This document shows positions 1 to 8,706 of a stretch of 28,445 bases of DNA, in pieces. The notes below the pieces were generated by a model. That model worked only from the letters and a program-made list of their open reading frames with translations, ran no database searches and was not told the DNA's origin. The position numbers were made by a program, and so were the translations under genes. The stretch covers positions 1 to 28,445 of the forward strand of contig CBFGRV010000039.1 of assembly GCA_965651265.1 (NCBI GenBank). The letters run 5' to 3'. Numbering within the stretch: the stretch's first letter is position 1; every line of letters begins with the position of its first letter. The stretch comes from CBFGRV01 sp965651265 (lineage in GTDB: Bacteria > Bacteroidota > Rhodothermia > Rhodothermales > VXPQ01).

Positions 1-1172
1 GCCCCCAGCCCACGACGGGAAGTGTCACCTACGACCTGCCAGCCGGATGGGCACTTGTGGGCTATCCATTCGAAAACTCCGCTTCGGAGTTCAAGAAGGT
101 CTTTCCGAAGGCGGACAATTTCCTGAGCTACGCGTCCGATTACAACAAATCCGTAGGGTCCATCAAGAGCGGCACCGGGTACTGGGTGTACCACGAGGAG
201 GACCCGGATCCTATTACGATCGACGGATCGATCGCAATGTCGGTGAATGCCACACTGACTAAAGGATGGAATCTTATCTCGGGGCCGGATTGCGAACTCA
301 GCCTCAACGAGATCGAAGACCCGCAAAGGGCAGTCGTGCCCGGCACGCTCTACGGCTTCGACTACGCATACATCCCGACCCAGTCGCTCCAACCGGGCGT
401 CGGCTACTGGATCCGAGCTATTAAATCCGGCGAGATTTCGATGAGCTGCGGCACGCAGAAGGCCGGCGAATCATCAAACCTGATCGTCGATCAGGATCTC
501 GATGCCTTCGGCGTGATTCGGATAGCGGATGCCGCCGGCGGCGAACGGGAGCTCTACTTCGGTGCCAAGCTCCCGAAAGGCCTAGACCCGATGTACTTTG
601 GTCTACCTGTACCTCCGCCGGGCGCTGCCTTCGATGCACGCTTTTCCAATGATGGCCGAGTCATCGAAAAGATCGAGACGGGACTCAGATTGCGCACAAG
701 CAGCTATCCACTGACCATTACCCTCGAACGGATGCCGGAGTCCTATGCGACCTCGGTCTTTACGATAATCGAGCCGACGGGTAACGAGACGTCCTACAAT
801 CACAAGCTCGGGCCAGGTGAAAGCGTCGTCTTCGACGAGCCTCTGAAGTACTCCTTACGACTCAAAGTGGTAGAGCCCGTTGCCTCAGCAGAAGAGGCGG
901 AGCTTCCTCACGAAGCCCAGCTGCTTCCGAACCATCCGAATCCATTCACTGGTTCGACAACGATTCGATACGTGCTTCCAAGCGCACAGGATGTTCGAAT
1001 CACGGTCTTCGACGCGCTCGGCCGCCAGGTAGACGTGTTGACCGAGGGGAGTCAGCGAGGAGGTTCCCACGAGCTCCGATGGGATGCATCAGGATTCCCA
1101 AGTGGCGTGTATTACTACGTACTCCAGGCGGGCGAATATCGCCAGACGCGACAGATGGTGCTCGTGCACTAA
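1..1172 (+). CDS. T9SS C-terminal sorting domain protein, 3' part (5' end outside window)
   Basis: The reading frame is open to the left edge, with the first full codon at base 3, so only the last 389 or so residues are visible and the start is missing. A GTG at 57 lies inside a domain and is not a credible start. The visible N-terminal part holds two copies of a module of roughly 60-70 residues: each starts with a GW/W-x-L-(V/I) strand and ends with a GYW(V/I) strand. A beta-rich region follows, then a sorting domain of about 80 residues with PNHPNPF, a DALGRQV turn, and a SGVYYYVLQAGE terminal hairpin. Known sorting domains of this type direct proteins through the T9SS to the cell surface. 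The normal NYPNPF motif reads NHPNPF here. A perfect 12-bp terminator follows. The molecular role of the body is not recognisable. Confidence 0.85.
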   Translation, partial: PQPTTGSVTYDLPAGWALVGYPFENSASEFKKVFPKADNFLSYASDYNKSVGSIKSGTGYWVYHEEDPDPITIDGSIAMSVNATLTKGWNLISGPDCELSLNEIEDPQRAVVPGTLYGFDYAYIPTQSLQPGVGYWIRAIKSGEISMSCGTQKAGESSNLIVDQDLDAFGVIRIADAAGGERELYFGAKLPKGLDPMYFGLPVPPPGAAFDARFSNDGRVIEKIETGLRLRTSSYPLTITLERMPESYATSVFTIIEPTGNETSYNHKLGPGESVVFDEPLKYSLRLKVVEPVASAEEAELPHEAQLLPNHPNPFTGSTTIRYVLPSAQDVRITVFDALGRQVDVLTEGSQRGGSHELRWDASGFPSGVYYYVLQAGEYRQTRQMVLVH

Positions 1173-1204
1173 TCGACGTCTATTACGGTCTGAAACGGAG
1201 CATC

Positions 1205-1246
1205 CACCGCAGTCCGGCCCTTTCGGACTGCGGTGTTTGCGTTTTG
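1205..1246 (+). terminator. Rho-independent terminator after the first T9SS gene
   Basis: A perfect 12-bp stem (1205-1216 paired with 1224-1235) encloses a 7-base loop and is followed by a T-rich run (1236-1246, with TTT and TTTT). It lies 32 bases after the stop at 1172 and separates the cargo gene from the glycan block that begins at 1328. Confidence 0.85.
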
Positions 1247-1327
1247 TAGTTTCAAGGGTACGGTAAGCGACACAATGGCTGACCTGGGCGCTATTCAGGG
1301 CTAAACACCAGGACGGACACGTCGGCC

Positions 1328-2092
1328 ATGCACCAGTCGACACCAAAGATGGAAAACGAACCTGGCCTTCAATTCCCGGAAACGGCCGACATAGAAACGT
1401 CGTCGGACGAGTACGCCTCACGCTTCGCGGGCCCTATTGGCTCCTGGTTGCTTTCGATACAGGAGCAGGGGACACGTAAGATGCTGGCGGATATCCCTCC
1501 CGGCCGGATCCTCGACGTCGGCGGCGGCCACGCGCAAGTAACCGAATTCCTTCTGGATCTGGGACATCACGTGACGGTACTTGGGAGCGCCGACGTCTGC
1601 GGCCATCGCCTTGCCAGGTTCACCCATACGGGCCGGTGTGAATTCAACACCGGCAATATCCTCGACATGCCATACCCGGACCGCAGCTTTGACGTCGTGA
1701 TCAGCTATCGGCTATTGCCGCATGTGGCTCGATGGCGCGAGTTCTTGCGAGAATTGGCCCGCGTGGCAACGGGCGCGGTGGTACTCGATTACCCTGAAAT
1801 GAAGAGCGCCAATATCCTTGAACCTCTGTTGTTTAAGATCAAGAAACAGATTGAAAAGAATACACGAGAGTTCAGGTCATTCAGGCGCTCAGAGATCGTC
1901 GATGTAATGGCCCTGGAAGGATTTGCACTTCTTGATGAGTACAAGCAGTTCTTCTTTCCTATGGTGGTCCATCGCATGATGAAAAAGCCCGGATTCTCCT
2001 CGATGCTCGAGTCCGGAGCACGAACCATGGGTTTGACCGGATTGTTGGGATCTCCGGTAATTCTGAAGCTGGCCAGGCAGACCGAAAAGTAG
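1328..2092 (+). CDS. Class I SAM-dependent methyltransferase
   Basis: This is a 254-residue protein with a Rossmann methyltransferase core. The SAM-binding loop DVGGGHA sits at residues 63-69. A DMPYPDRSFDVVIS block (motif post-II, with the acidic and aromatic residues typical of Methyltransf_11/25) and a V-R-E-L-ARV helix follow. The C-terminal part is basic and could touch a membrane or a lipid-linked substrate, but no clear transmembrane segment is seen. It is the first gene of the glycan block and ends 2 bases before the GT4 gene, so the two are probably co-transcribed. The substrate is probably a sugar or lipid intermediate, by context only. ATG 1328 is chosen as the start; ATG 1349 is an alternative that would remove seven residues. 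Confidence 0.85.
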   Translation: MHQSTPKMENEPGLQFPETADIETSSDEYASRFAGPIGSWLLSIQEQGTRKMLADIPPGRILDVGGGHAQVTEFLLDLGHHVTVLGSADVCGHRLARFTHTGRCEFNTGNILDMPYPDRSFDVVISYRLLPHVARWREFLRELARVATGAVVLDYPEMKSANILEPLLFKIKKQIEKNTREFRSFRRSEIVDVMALEGFALLDEYKQFFFPMVVHRMMKKPGFSSMLESGARTMGLTGLLGSPVILKLARQTEK

Positions 2093-2094
2093 CG

Positions 2095-3291
2095 ATGAAG
2101 GTGCTCTTTATAGCGCCCCAACCGTTCTTCATCGAACGTGGGTCACCTATCGCCATCAAACTAGTGCTCGACGAGTGGGACAGGAGAGGCGACGATGTGG
2201 ATCTCGTGTGCCTGCACGAAGGGTCAGACGTCGCGTACGAAAACGTTCGCCTTCACAGGATCCCCCAGATCCCCGGTGCAAAAAAAATTGGGCCGGGCTT
2301 TTCCCTCAAAAAGATCATCTGTGATTTCGCCGTTGTCGGAAAGGCACTGCGACTTGCATCCAAAACGCGGTACGACGTCGTCCACGCCGTCGAGGAGGGA
2401 GTCTTCATCGCCCTGCTGATCAATCGGCTCTACGGCATCCCTTACGTCTACGACATGGACTCGTCCATGGCGGATCAGCTCGTCGAACAGCGTCCTATCC
2501 TGCGTGTGCTGAGTCCCTTTTTCAGATGGTTCGAGAAGGCGGCGGTTCTAAATGCGGCGACGGTTCTTCCGGTCTGCGACGCCCTCGACGAACGCGTAAA
2601 GGCATATGGTGCCAAGCGCACAACGGTACTTTACGATGTACCCATGCATCTGGGCTCCGATCAGGGTGCCGAAGACCTGCGCCAGCTCATCGGCAGCGAG
2701 GGATCGATCGCGCTCTACGTCGGAAATTTGGAAGCCTATCAAGGCATTGACCTCCTACTCGATAGTATTGCGCTACTCGACAAGAATTCCGGCCCGAATC
2801 ATTTCGTCCTGATAGGGGGGATACCTGAACACATCCAGGCCTACACCCGAAAGGCCGAATCACTTGGAATCGGAGACCGAGTCCATCTGCTGGGCCCAAG
2901 GCCGCTAAAGGACATCTATGGATATCTTCTACAGGCGGATGTACTGGTGTCCCCCAGGACTAAGGGGTATAACACGCCGATGAAAATCTACTCCTACCTG
3001 GCAAGTGGTCGGCCCGTGGTCGCTACGCGACTGTGGACCCACACCCAGGTCCTGGATGACGAGACGGCGATGCTTGCGGAACCGACGCCGGCTGCATTTG
3101 CTGATGCCTTGCGGGAGATCGCACGTGACGCGGACTTGCGAGATCGGATAGGAGAAGCCGGAAAGGCGCGTGTCGAAAGCCGATATAGTCTCCGGGTCTT
3201 CCGAAACACTCTCAATAAACATTTCGAATGGCTCGAGCGGCTCGTGTCGAGACCTTCGGATGGCACTCCTCATCGCCTGGTGAGCCGGTGA
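2095..3291 (+). CDS. Glycosyltransferase family 4 (GT-B fold)
   Basis: This 398-residue protein has the two-lobed GT-B layout. The N-terminal lobe begins MKVLFIAPQPFF and keeps the ERGSP loop common in GT4. The C-terminal lobe starts near YVGNLEAYQGIDLLL and carries the donor-binding segment SPRTKGYNTPMKIYSYLASG-RPVVAT, which replaces the classical E-x7-E layout with the NTPMKIYSY form seen in a GT4 subgroup. It would transfer a sugar from a nucleotide donor in the cytosol, probably to a polyprenyl-linked intermediate. The donor cannot be told from sequence. It starts 2 bases after the methyltransferase stop and its TGA overlaps the GTG start of the next gene, so translational coupling is likely. 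Confidence 0.9.
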   Translation: MKVLFIAPQPFFIERGSPIAIKLVLDEWDRRGDDVDLVCLHEGSDVAYENVRLHRIPQIPGAKKIGPGFSLKKIICDFAVVGKALRLASKTRYDVVHAVEEGVFIALLINRLYGIPYVYDMDSSMADQLVEQRPILRVLSPFFRWFEKAAVLNAATVLPVCDALDERVKAYGAKRTTVLYDVPMHLGSDQGAEDLRQLIGSEGSIALYVGNLEAYQGIDLLLDSIALLDKNSGPNHFVLIGGIPEHIQAYTRKAESLGIGDRVHLLGPRPLKDIYGYLLQADVLVSPRTKGYNTPMKIYSYLASGRPVVATRLWTHTQVLDDETAMLAEPTPAAFADALREIARDADLRDRIGEAGKARVESRYSLRVFRNTLNKHFEWLERLVSRPSDGTPHRLVSR

Positions 3292-4946
3292 CGAGAGATT
3301 TTGACTCTCTAGCTTCACGCGAGCACGACGTGTTGGTTGTTGGCGGAGGGATATACGGCGCCGCCATCGCCTGGGAGGCGACATTGCGAGGACTCTCCGT
3401 CGCACTCGTAGAAAGAGATGACTTCGGCTCCCAAACGTCCGCTAACAGCCTGAAAATCATCCATGGCGGGCTCCGCTATCTTCAGCACCTCGATCTGAAA
3501 CGGGTACGGCGATCTGCCACCGAACGCCGCGTGCTGATGAGGATAGCGCCTCATCTCGTTCATCCGCTCGCGAGCCTGATTCCGACCTATCAGCGAGATC
3601 TGCGCGGCAAATCCGCCATGTCGGCCGCTATGACGGTCTACGACCTACTTACCATCGATCGGAACGCGGGGGCTGATCCGTCCAAACACGTTCCCCGGGG
3701 TAGGTTGCTCTCGAGGGCAGCGTGTCTGGACCGGTTCCCGTGGATACCGGCGGATGGTCTAACAGGAGGAGCCGTCTATTATGATGCGCAGGTATTCAAT
3801 TCGGAAAGGCTTGTTCTGGCCTTTGTGCGCTCCGCAGCCGACGCCGGAGCACTCGTCGCGAATTATGCGGAGGCCACGACGCTCTTGCAGTCCGGCTCGA
3901 AGGTGAAAGGCGTAAGCGTTCAGGATCGCCTGACAGGCCAGCAATTGGATGTCCCGGCGAAAACCATCGTTGATGCCTCCGGCCCGTGGAACTGGTTCGA
4001 CCGTATCTCGCAAACAGGGCCCCCCGCTCGCCAGGTTGCGTGGGCAAAGGCGTTCAACGTCATAGTCCGGCGCACACTGGGCGACCTGGCCGTAGGGGTC
4101 ATGAGCAGATCGAGCGCCAGAGGGGTCGGTGAATCGAAGCGCTTATTCTTCCTTGCCCCCTGGCGTTCCTATTGCATGATTGGAACGTCCTATTCTGCAG
4201 AGTCCGAAGCGCCCGATTCCACAATAGTTTCCCGAGATGAGGTTGTCGCTTTTCTCGAGGATTTGAATGCCGCGGTGCCCGCCCTGCAGATCAGTCCGGA
4301 CGAAGTCACGTTCGTCCATCGTGGGCTCCTCCCTATGGATGCCGTATCGAACAGCGGTAAGGAGGTCAGGCTAAGGACGAGGCCCGAAATCGCTGAGCAG
4401 AGCGCGACTGGATTCGCGGGGCTCGTCATCGTACGAGGTGTAAAGTACACGACGGCTCGGAAGGTCGCGGTCGAAACCGTCGACCGCCTATTCCCGCTGC
4501 TGACCAAACAACCAAAGCCATCGCGAAGCGATTCCGTGCCGTTGCGCGGGGGGCAAATAGACAATCTTGCCGCTCTTCTTCAAGGAAAGCTCGAACAGTA
4601 CCGAGGCTCGATCGACGGGGAGCAGGTCCGCGATCTCGTGATGGAGTACGGCACGGACCTCGACGACGTCGTCAAGGCATCCGAGAAAGGCCAACTTTCG
4701 CCCGGCGACATCCTTCGGTTGCGAATCGAGTATGCGGTCCGTCACGAGATGGCCGTCACGCTATCTGACATCGTCTTTCGCAGGACTTCTCTAGGTTCGG
4801 CATGTCACCCCGGGTCGGACGTGCTTCATCAAGCGGCCCGATCAATGGCCAGCGCGCTGGGCTGGGACTCGGCGCGTACAGCCCAGGAGGTCGAAGCCGT
4901 GAATGCCCACTATCCTGACTGGCTTTCCAGCCCGGCCACAGTCTGA
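3288..4946 (+). CDS. GlpD-like FAD-dependent glycerol-3-phosphate dehydrogenase family oxidoreductase
   Basis: From GTG 3288 the product is 552 residues. An N-terminal dinucleotide-binding motif (GGGIYG, residues 19-24) is followed by an ERDDFGSQTSANS-LKIIHGGLRYLQ segment, which matches the FAD-contacting region of GlpD. A C-terminal alpha-helical DAO_C-type domain contains the LRLRIEYAVRHEMAVTLSD segment. GlpD enzymes oxidise glycerol-3-phosphate to dihydroxyacetone phosphate at the membrane and pass electrons to quinone. The start GTG overlaps the GT4 stop (GTGA). The frame is also open upstream from 3228, but that stretch only overlaps the GT4 coding end. Its place inside a glycan operon, rather than with glpK or glpF, suggests it may act on a glycerol-phosphate or related polyol in surface glycan or lipid metabolism. 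That part is inference. Confidence 0.85.
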   Translation: MTRDFDSLASREHDVLVVGGGIYGAAIAWEATLRGLSVALVERDDFGSQTSANSLKIIHGGLRYLQHLDLKRVRRSATERRVLMRIAPHLVHPLASLIPTYQRDLRGKSAMSAAMTVYDLLTIDRNAGADPSKHVPRGRLLSRAACLDRFPWIPADGLTGGAVYYDAQVFNSERLVLAFVRSAADAGALVANYAEATTLLQSGSKVKGVSVQDRLTGQQLDVPAKTIVDASGPWNWFDRISQTGPPARQVAWAKAFNVIVRRTLGDLAVGVMSRSSARGVGESKRLFFLAPWRSYCMIGTSYSAESEAPDSTIVSRDEVVAFLEDLNAAVPALQISPDEVTFVHRGLLPMDAVSNSGKEVRLRTRPEIAEQSATGFAGLVIVRGVKYTTARKVAVETVDRLFPLLTKQPKPSRSDSVPLRGGQIDNLAALLQGKLEQYRGSIDGEQVRDLVMEYGTDLDDVVKASEKGQLSPGDILRLRIEYAVRHEMAVTLSDIVFRRTSLGSACHPGSDVLHQAARSMASALGWDSARTAQEVEAVNAHYPDWLSSPATV

Positions 4947-5725
4947 TGCGCGGCGAAGCGATCAAGCTGTTCAAGAAGTCTGTTCTTAAACAGCGGAAAT
5001 ACAAAGAGATAGTTGATGCTCTCGGGTCAACCGAGGGTCTGCGATGTCTGGACGTGGGCGGAGACAACGGCGTGATCAGTCTTCTGCTCCGCGAGAGGGG
5101 TGGCCACTGGTCAAGCGCCGACCTCGATGGAGAATCGATCGAATCCATTCGAGCGCTCGTCGGAACGGACGTTTTCAGATTCGCCGACGGCGAACCCACG
5201 CCGTTCCCGGACGGCGAGTTCGACCGCGTGGTCATCATCGACTATCTGGAGCACATCATTCACGATACTCATTTCATCGATGAGCTTGCTCGCATCCTCA
5301 AGAACAACGGCCAGCTGATCATCAATGTGCCGCACCATCGCGAGACGCTGCTGCGTCGCCTTCGACTCGTCATCGGACAGACCGACGAAGAACACGGACA
5401 TGTCAGGCCCGGCTACACACTGGAGCGGATTCGTGAACTTTTGGACCGGCATTTCATCATCGAGGAGCACCGTACCTACTCGCGGTTCTTTTCCGAACTC
5501 ATCGATACGGCTATCCGTTTTGGCGTTTCGAAGCTAAAAAAGGCAGGGAAGGGCGCCCCAAAAGGGCAGATTGTGACCGGGCAGGACCTCCAGGCCAATA
5601 AAAAAATGTTTCGAATGTACTCGGTGATGTATCCGTTCGTCTGGACGTTTTCCCGCTTCGACACGTTGATCCCGTTTACGAGTGGTTACATGTTGATTGT
5701 GCGAGCGCGTAAGACGGCGCCGTAG
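4946..5725 (+). CDS. Class I SAM-dependent methyltransferase
   Basis: This 259-residue protein has a SAM-binding loop DVGGDNG (residues 36-42), an acidic end to strand 2 (SADLDGESI), a FPDGEFDRVVIIDYLEHI block and an ILKNNGQLIINVPHH strand. This is the Methyltransf_11/ubiE-like arrangement. A basic segment follows (KLKKAGKGAPKGQ), and an aromatic C-terminal stretch, with YPFVWTF near residue 230, could sit on the membrane. The ATG shares its A with the TGA of the upstream oxidoreductase gene, so the genes are tightly coupled. It differs from the methyltransferase at 1328 and is not a simple duplicate. Methylation of a sugar or lipid intermediate is the likely role, from context. Confidence 0.85.
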   Translation: MRGEAIKLFKKSVLKQRKYKEIVDALGSTEGLRCLDVGGDNGVISLLLRERGGHWSSADLDGESIESIRALVGTDVFRFADGEPTPFPDGEFDRVVIIDYLEHIIHDTHFIDELARILKNNGQLIINVPHHRETLLRRLRLVIGQTDEEHGHVRPGYTLERIRELLDRHFIIEEHRTYSRFFSELIDTAIRFGVSKLKKAGKGAPKGQIVTGQDLQANKKMFRMYSVMYPFVWTFSRFDTLIPFTSGYMLIVRARKTAP

Positions 5726-5732
5726 GTTCGAA

Positions 5733-6641
5733 GTGCCTAACACCCTGGTCCACATCGCCATTCAGAGCCCCGCGTCGCGAATTGTTGCGCGTGATACGGA
5801 TCCGAAGTGGATCTACGCGGCCTGCATCCTTCCGGATGTGCCATGGATCGTGCAGCGCGCGGTCGGCACGCTTGCACCTGCCGTCGATCCGGTTCAACTT
5901 CGCTATTATGTGGATGCACAGGGCTCCCTGCTCGGAACGCTGGTCCTCTGCGCTGCCATAAGCCTGTGTACTCGCACCACGGTCCAGACTTTCGCGCTAC
6001 TCGGTGCAAATGCTGTACTCCACCTGGCCCTCGATGCGCTTGAAATCAAATGGGCAAACGGAGTCCATCTTCTGGCGCCATTTTCGTGGGAGTACATCAA
6101 CATCGGACTCGTCTGGCCGGAGGATCCCGTGATCTTGGTCCTGACGTTGGCAGGAGTCCTCGTGCTTCTCGTTCAGGCGAGAGAGTCCGTCAGACGTCCA
6201 ATCGGCTTGCTAGTGCCGCCGGCTCCAAGAATCGCCGCCGCGGTCGCATTGCTTCTCATCTACTTGATCGCTCCCCTTTTCCTTATGGACGGTCCCCATG
6301 AGGCCGATAACCATTCATTGAAGTCACTCTCGCAGGCGGAAGACCGCACTGGATTATATGTTGAATTTGATCGTGCACGGCTGGTGAAGGGAACGGAAGC
6401 CGACTATATCGTGGGGATCACGAGAGATAGCGTACTCGTTGAGGGCACTCTATCTGCTGTGCCGGCATCGGTATCCGTGCGCGGCGTGTTCATTTCGGAT
6501 GACGTTTTGCGTGTGACGGACTTCAGGATTCATCCAATAGGGCTTCGTGACGCGCTCTCGATCGTGGGACTCGCTGGGGTAGCCCTAATCTGGGCTGTAT
6601 CCATTGGTCGGGTCAGGTCGTCGCTCCGCAATCCATCCTGA
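5733..6641 (+). CDS. Multi-pass membrane protein with YdjM/DUF457-like metal-dependent hydrolase signature
   Basis: The product is about 302 residues from GTG 5733, which lies 7 bases after the previous stop. An upstream in-frame start at 5697 would overlap the methyltransferase gene and add a basic leader, so it is less likely. The N-terminus VPNTLVHIAI, the ACILPDVPW segment, and the later VLHLALDALEIKW and VHLLAPF segments together resemble the His/Asp pattern of the YdjM-type membrane-bound putative metal-dependent hydrolases. Several hydrophobic segments are spread over residues 65-200. A soluble beta-rich domain (about 210-270) and one more hydrophobic helix near the C-terminus follow. 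Function in the family is poorly known; removal of a group from a lipid or glycan in the membrane is a guess. It sits between a methyltransferase and GT2 genes in the same operon. Confidence 0.6.
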   Translation: MPNTLVHIAIQSPASRIVARDTDPKWIYAACILPDVPWIVQRAVGTLAPAVDPVQLRYYVDAQGSLLGTLVLCAAISLCTRTTVQTFALLGANAVLHLALDALEIKWANGVHLLAPFSWEYINIGLVWPEDPVILVLTLAGVLVLLVQARESVRRPIGLLVPPAPRIAAAVALLLIYLIAPLFLMDGPHEADNHSLKSLSQAEDRTGLYVEFDRARLVKGTEADYIVGITRDSVLVEGTLSAVPASVSVRGVFISDDVLRVTDFRIHPIGLRDALSIVGLAGVALIWAVSIGRVRSSLRNPS

Positions 6642-6707
6642 CGAGACGATTTTCAGGCCCGAACGAGCATTCCCGGAGGGAACAGTCCAGGCATACCTTG
6701 CACTGAT

Positions 6708-7640
6708 TTGTCGGTGGACCTCTCGATCGTCATACCGTTCTACAATGAGGAGGACTCCGTCGTCCCCCTCTGCGAATCTACGAGGGCGGCGCTCGATGAG
6801 GCGCCATACGAGTACGAGGTTCTGCTCATTGATGACGGTAGCCAGGATCGGACGTATGAGCGCATGCTGGCCATCGCAGCCGACGATTCACGATTTCGCG
6901 TCCTAAAACTGCGCGGCAACTACGGCCAAACCGCAGCGCTTTCAGCGGGATTCCATCATGCTTCCGGAGACGTGATTGTGTCCATGGACGGCGATCTCCA
7001 GAACGATCCTCGCGACATCCCGGCCATGGTCGCAAAGCTTCGAGAAGGCCATGATGTCGTGGCCGGATGGAGGGAGGACCGGAAGGACGCGCTCGTCGTC
7101 CGTAAAGTGCCCTCAATGGTCGCAAACTGGATGGTCCGTCGCGTGACCGGAGTGCCCATTCGCGACAACGGCTGCGGTCTCCGCGCCTATCGTGCCGATG
7201 TCATCAAGAAGTACTGGCTGTATTCGGATATGCACCGGCTCCTTCCGACTATCGTTGGCCTGACCGGGGCAGACATCGAGCAAATGCGGGTGCGGCACCA
7301 TCCAAGAGAATTTGGCTCATCGAAATACGGGCTCTCCAGGATCTACAAGTTTTTGTTCGACTTCACGGCCCTGAAGATCATCATCACCCTCTTCTGGATG
7401 CCGCTTTTCGGCTTTGGACTGTTCGCGATGTTCTTCATTTTTCTGGCCGCAGCTACCCTTTTTGTTGGGCTGGTGCACCTTTATGTCGATCCTGAGATGA
7501 CGATGGTGATCTACATTGGAGCGAGTACGCTGTGGTTCTCCCTCGGTGCGTTTCTGCTCATTCTTGGAATCGTTTGCAGTATCATCTACGACATGGGCGA
7601 AGGCCGTGTGGAGAGTCTGCTGAAGGTGGAGACGTACTGA
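6708..7640 (+). CDS. DPM1/GtrB-like family 2 glycosyltransferase with two C-terminal membrane helices
   Basis: This 310-residue GT2 has all expected motifs: IVIPFYNEE at the start, DDGS (42-45), the catalytic DGD metal site (94-96) followed by LQNDP, NGCGLRAYR, DMHRLLP, and KYGLSR (206-211). Two long hydrophobic helices (about 223-255 and 268-293) end the protein. Enzymes of this DPM1/GtrB type load a sugar from a nucleotide donor onto polyprenyl phosphate at the inner face of the membrane. The product could feed the GT-C enzymes encoded at 19205 and 21311. The start is TTG 6708 or GTG 6714; no ATG is available before the first motif, and a GGAGGG at 6675-6680 is too far upstream to decide. 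The next gene starts 1 base after the stop. Confidence 0.9.
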   Translation: MSVDLSIVIPFYNEEDSVVPLCESTRAALDEAPYEYEVLLIDDGSQDRTYERMLAIAADDSRFRVLKLRGNYGQTAALSAGFHHASGDVIVSMDGDLQNDPRDIPAMVAKLREGHDVVAGWREDRKDALVVRKVPSMVANWMVRRVTGVPIRDNGCGLRAYRADVIKKYWLYSDMHRLLPTIVGLTGADIEQMRVRHHPREFGSSKYGLSRIYKFLFDFTALKIIITLFWMPLFGFGLFAMFFIFLAAATLFVGLVHLYVDPEMTMVIYIGASTLWFSLGAFLLILGIVCSIIYDMGEGRVESLLKVETY

Positions 7641-7641
7641 C

Positions 7642-8706
7642 ATGTTTTCTACGGCAAAGCGCGAGTTCGGCGGCACGGAAATTTCGGCGACGACGGCCGG
7701 TGAGATGGACGAAAGCGGAACCATAAGCGGCATCCATGCCGAACCGACCCGGAAAGCCATGGTGCGCAAGGATGTCCAACTCTCCGTAATCGTCGTCCTG
7801 CGCGATCCGGCTCAGATACCACCCGTGCGCGAACTGTACTATGGTTACAAGGAGCACGTGGAGGCGACCGGGCTGAGCCACGAGTTCATCTTCGTCGTAG
7901 ATGGGGATCACCGGGCATTATTCGAAGAACTCCTGCGACTCAAGGAAGACGAGGAGAACCTCTCCATCATCAAGTTTGCCAAGTGGTATGGCGATGCGAC
8001 GGCGCTGTCGGCGGGTTTCGATTTGGCCGGAGGGGAGGTAATCTTGACACTTCCCGCGTACTATCAGATCGATCCATCGGCGATTCCAAGGCTGCTCGAC
8101 GCGCTGGACGGCTACGACCTCGTTGCCGTACGTAGGTGGCCTCGGAAGGACAGTTGGCGCGGACGCTTGCAGACGCGCGCCTTTCATGCCGTTCTGAAGG
8201 CTATGATGGGCGTCGAGCTGAACGACATTACGTGTGGCGTGCGGCTGTTTCGGCGGAAGGTCATCGAGACGGTGAACATTTACGGTGATCAGCACCGATT
8301 CCTGCCGGTACTCGTGAGCCGATACGGGTTCCGCATCAGGGAAGTAGAGATTCCTCAGCATGAGCAGGAGGCCTCGAGACGGTCTGCGGGCGCCGGATCC
8401 TATGTGAGTCGCGCGCTCGATCTTGTCTCGATTTTCTTCCTCGTGAAGTTCACGAAAAAGCCTCTGCGATTCTTTGGATCGACCGGCCTTATCGCTTTTC
8501 TTGCCGGGCTGATTTTCACCGCTGTTCTCGCCTATCAGCGGCTGTTTCTTGAAAAGGCGCTGGCAGACCGTCCTGCGCTCCTACTTGGGCTATTGCTGAT
8601 GGTGTTGGGGGTCCAATTATTTGCCCTCGGTATCGTGGGTGAGCTGGTTATCTTCACAAACGCCCGACAGATGCGGGAATACACGATCGAAAAGATCGTC
8701 AACTAA
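7642..8706 (+). CDS. Divergent GT2-family protein lacking the DxD motif, with C-terminal membrane helices
   Basis: This 354-residue protein is an evident paralogue of its upstream neighbour. Shared landmarks are the TALSAGF helix, a TCGVRLFR segment in place of NGCGLRAYR, DQHRFLP in place of DMHRLLP, and two C-terminal hydrophobic helices (about 279-297 and 311-337). The usual DDGS reads VDGDH here, and the catalytic MDGDLQ stretch reads LPAYYQ (residues 137-142), so both metal-ligand Asp residues are gone. An extra N-terminal tail of about 45 residues is present. It may be a non-catalytic partner of the gene at 6708, or use an altered mechanism; neither can be shown here. It is the last gene of the first block, followed by a 307-base gap. 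Confidence 0.85.
   Translation: MFSTAKREFGGTEISATTAGEMDESGTISGIHAEPTRKAMVRKDVQLSVIVVLRDPAQIPPVRELYYGYKEHVEATGLSHEFIFVVDGDHRALFEELLRLKEDEENLSIIKFAKWYGDATALSAGFDLAGGEVILTLPAYYQIDPSAIPRLLDALDGYDLVAVRRWPRKDSWRGRLQTRAFHAVLKAMMGVELNDITCGVRLFRRKVIETVNIYGDQHRFLPVLVSRYGFRIREVEIPQHEQEASRRSAGAGSYVSRALDLVSIFFLVKFTKKPLRFFGSTGLIAFLAGLIFTAVLAYQRLFLEKALADRPALLLGLLLMVLGVQLFALGIVGELVIFTNARQMREYTIEKIVN

Noticed and set aside
2929..3405. Open frame of 158 codons on the - strand across the GT4/GlpD junction
   Set aside because: It covers two well-supported + strand genes and its product is Arg/Ser-rich with no motifs.
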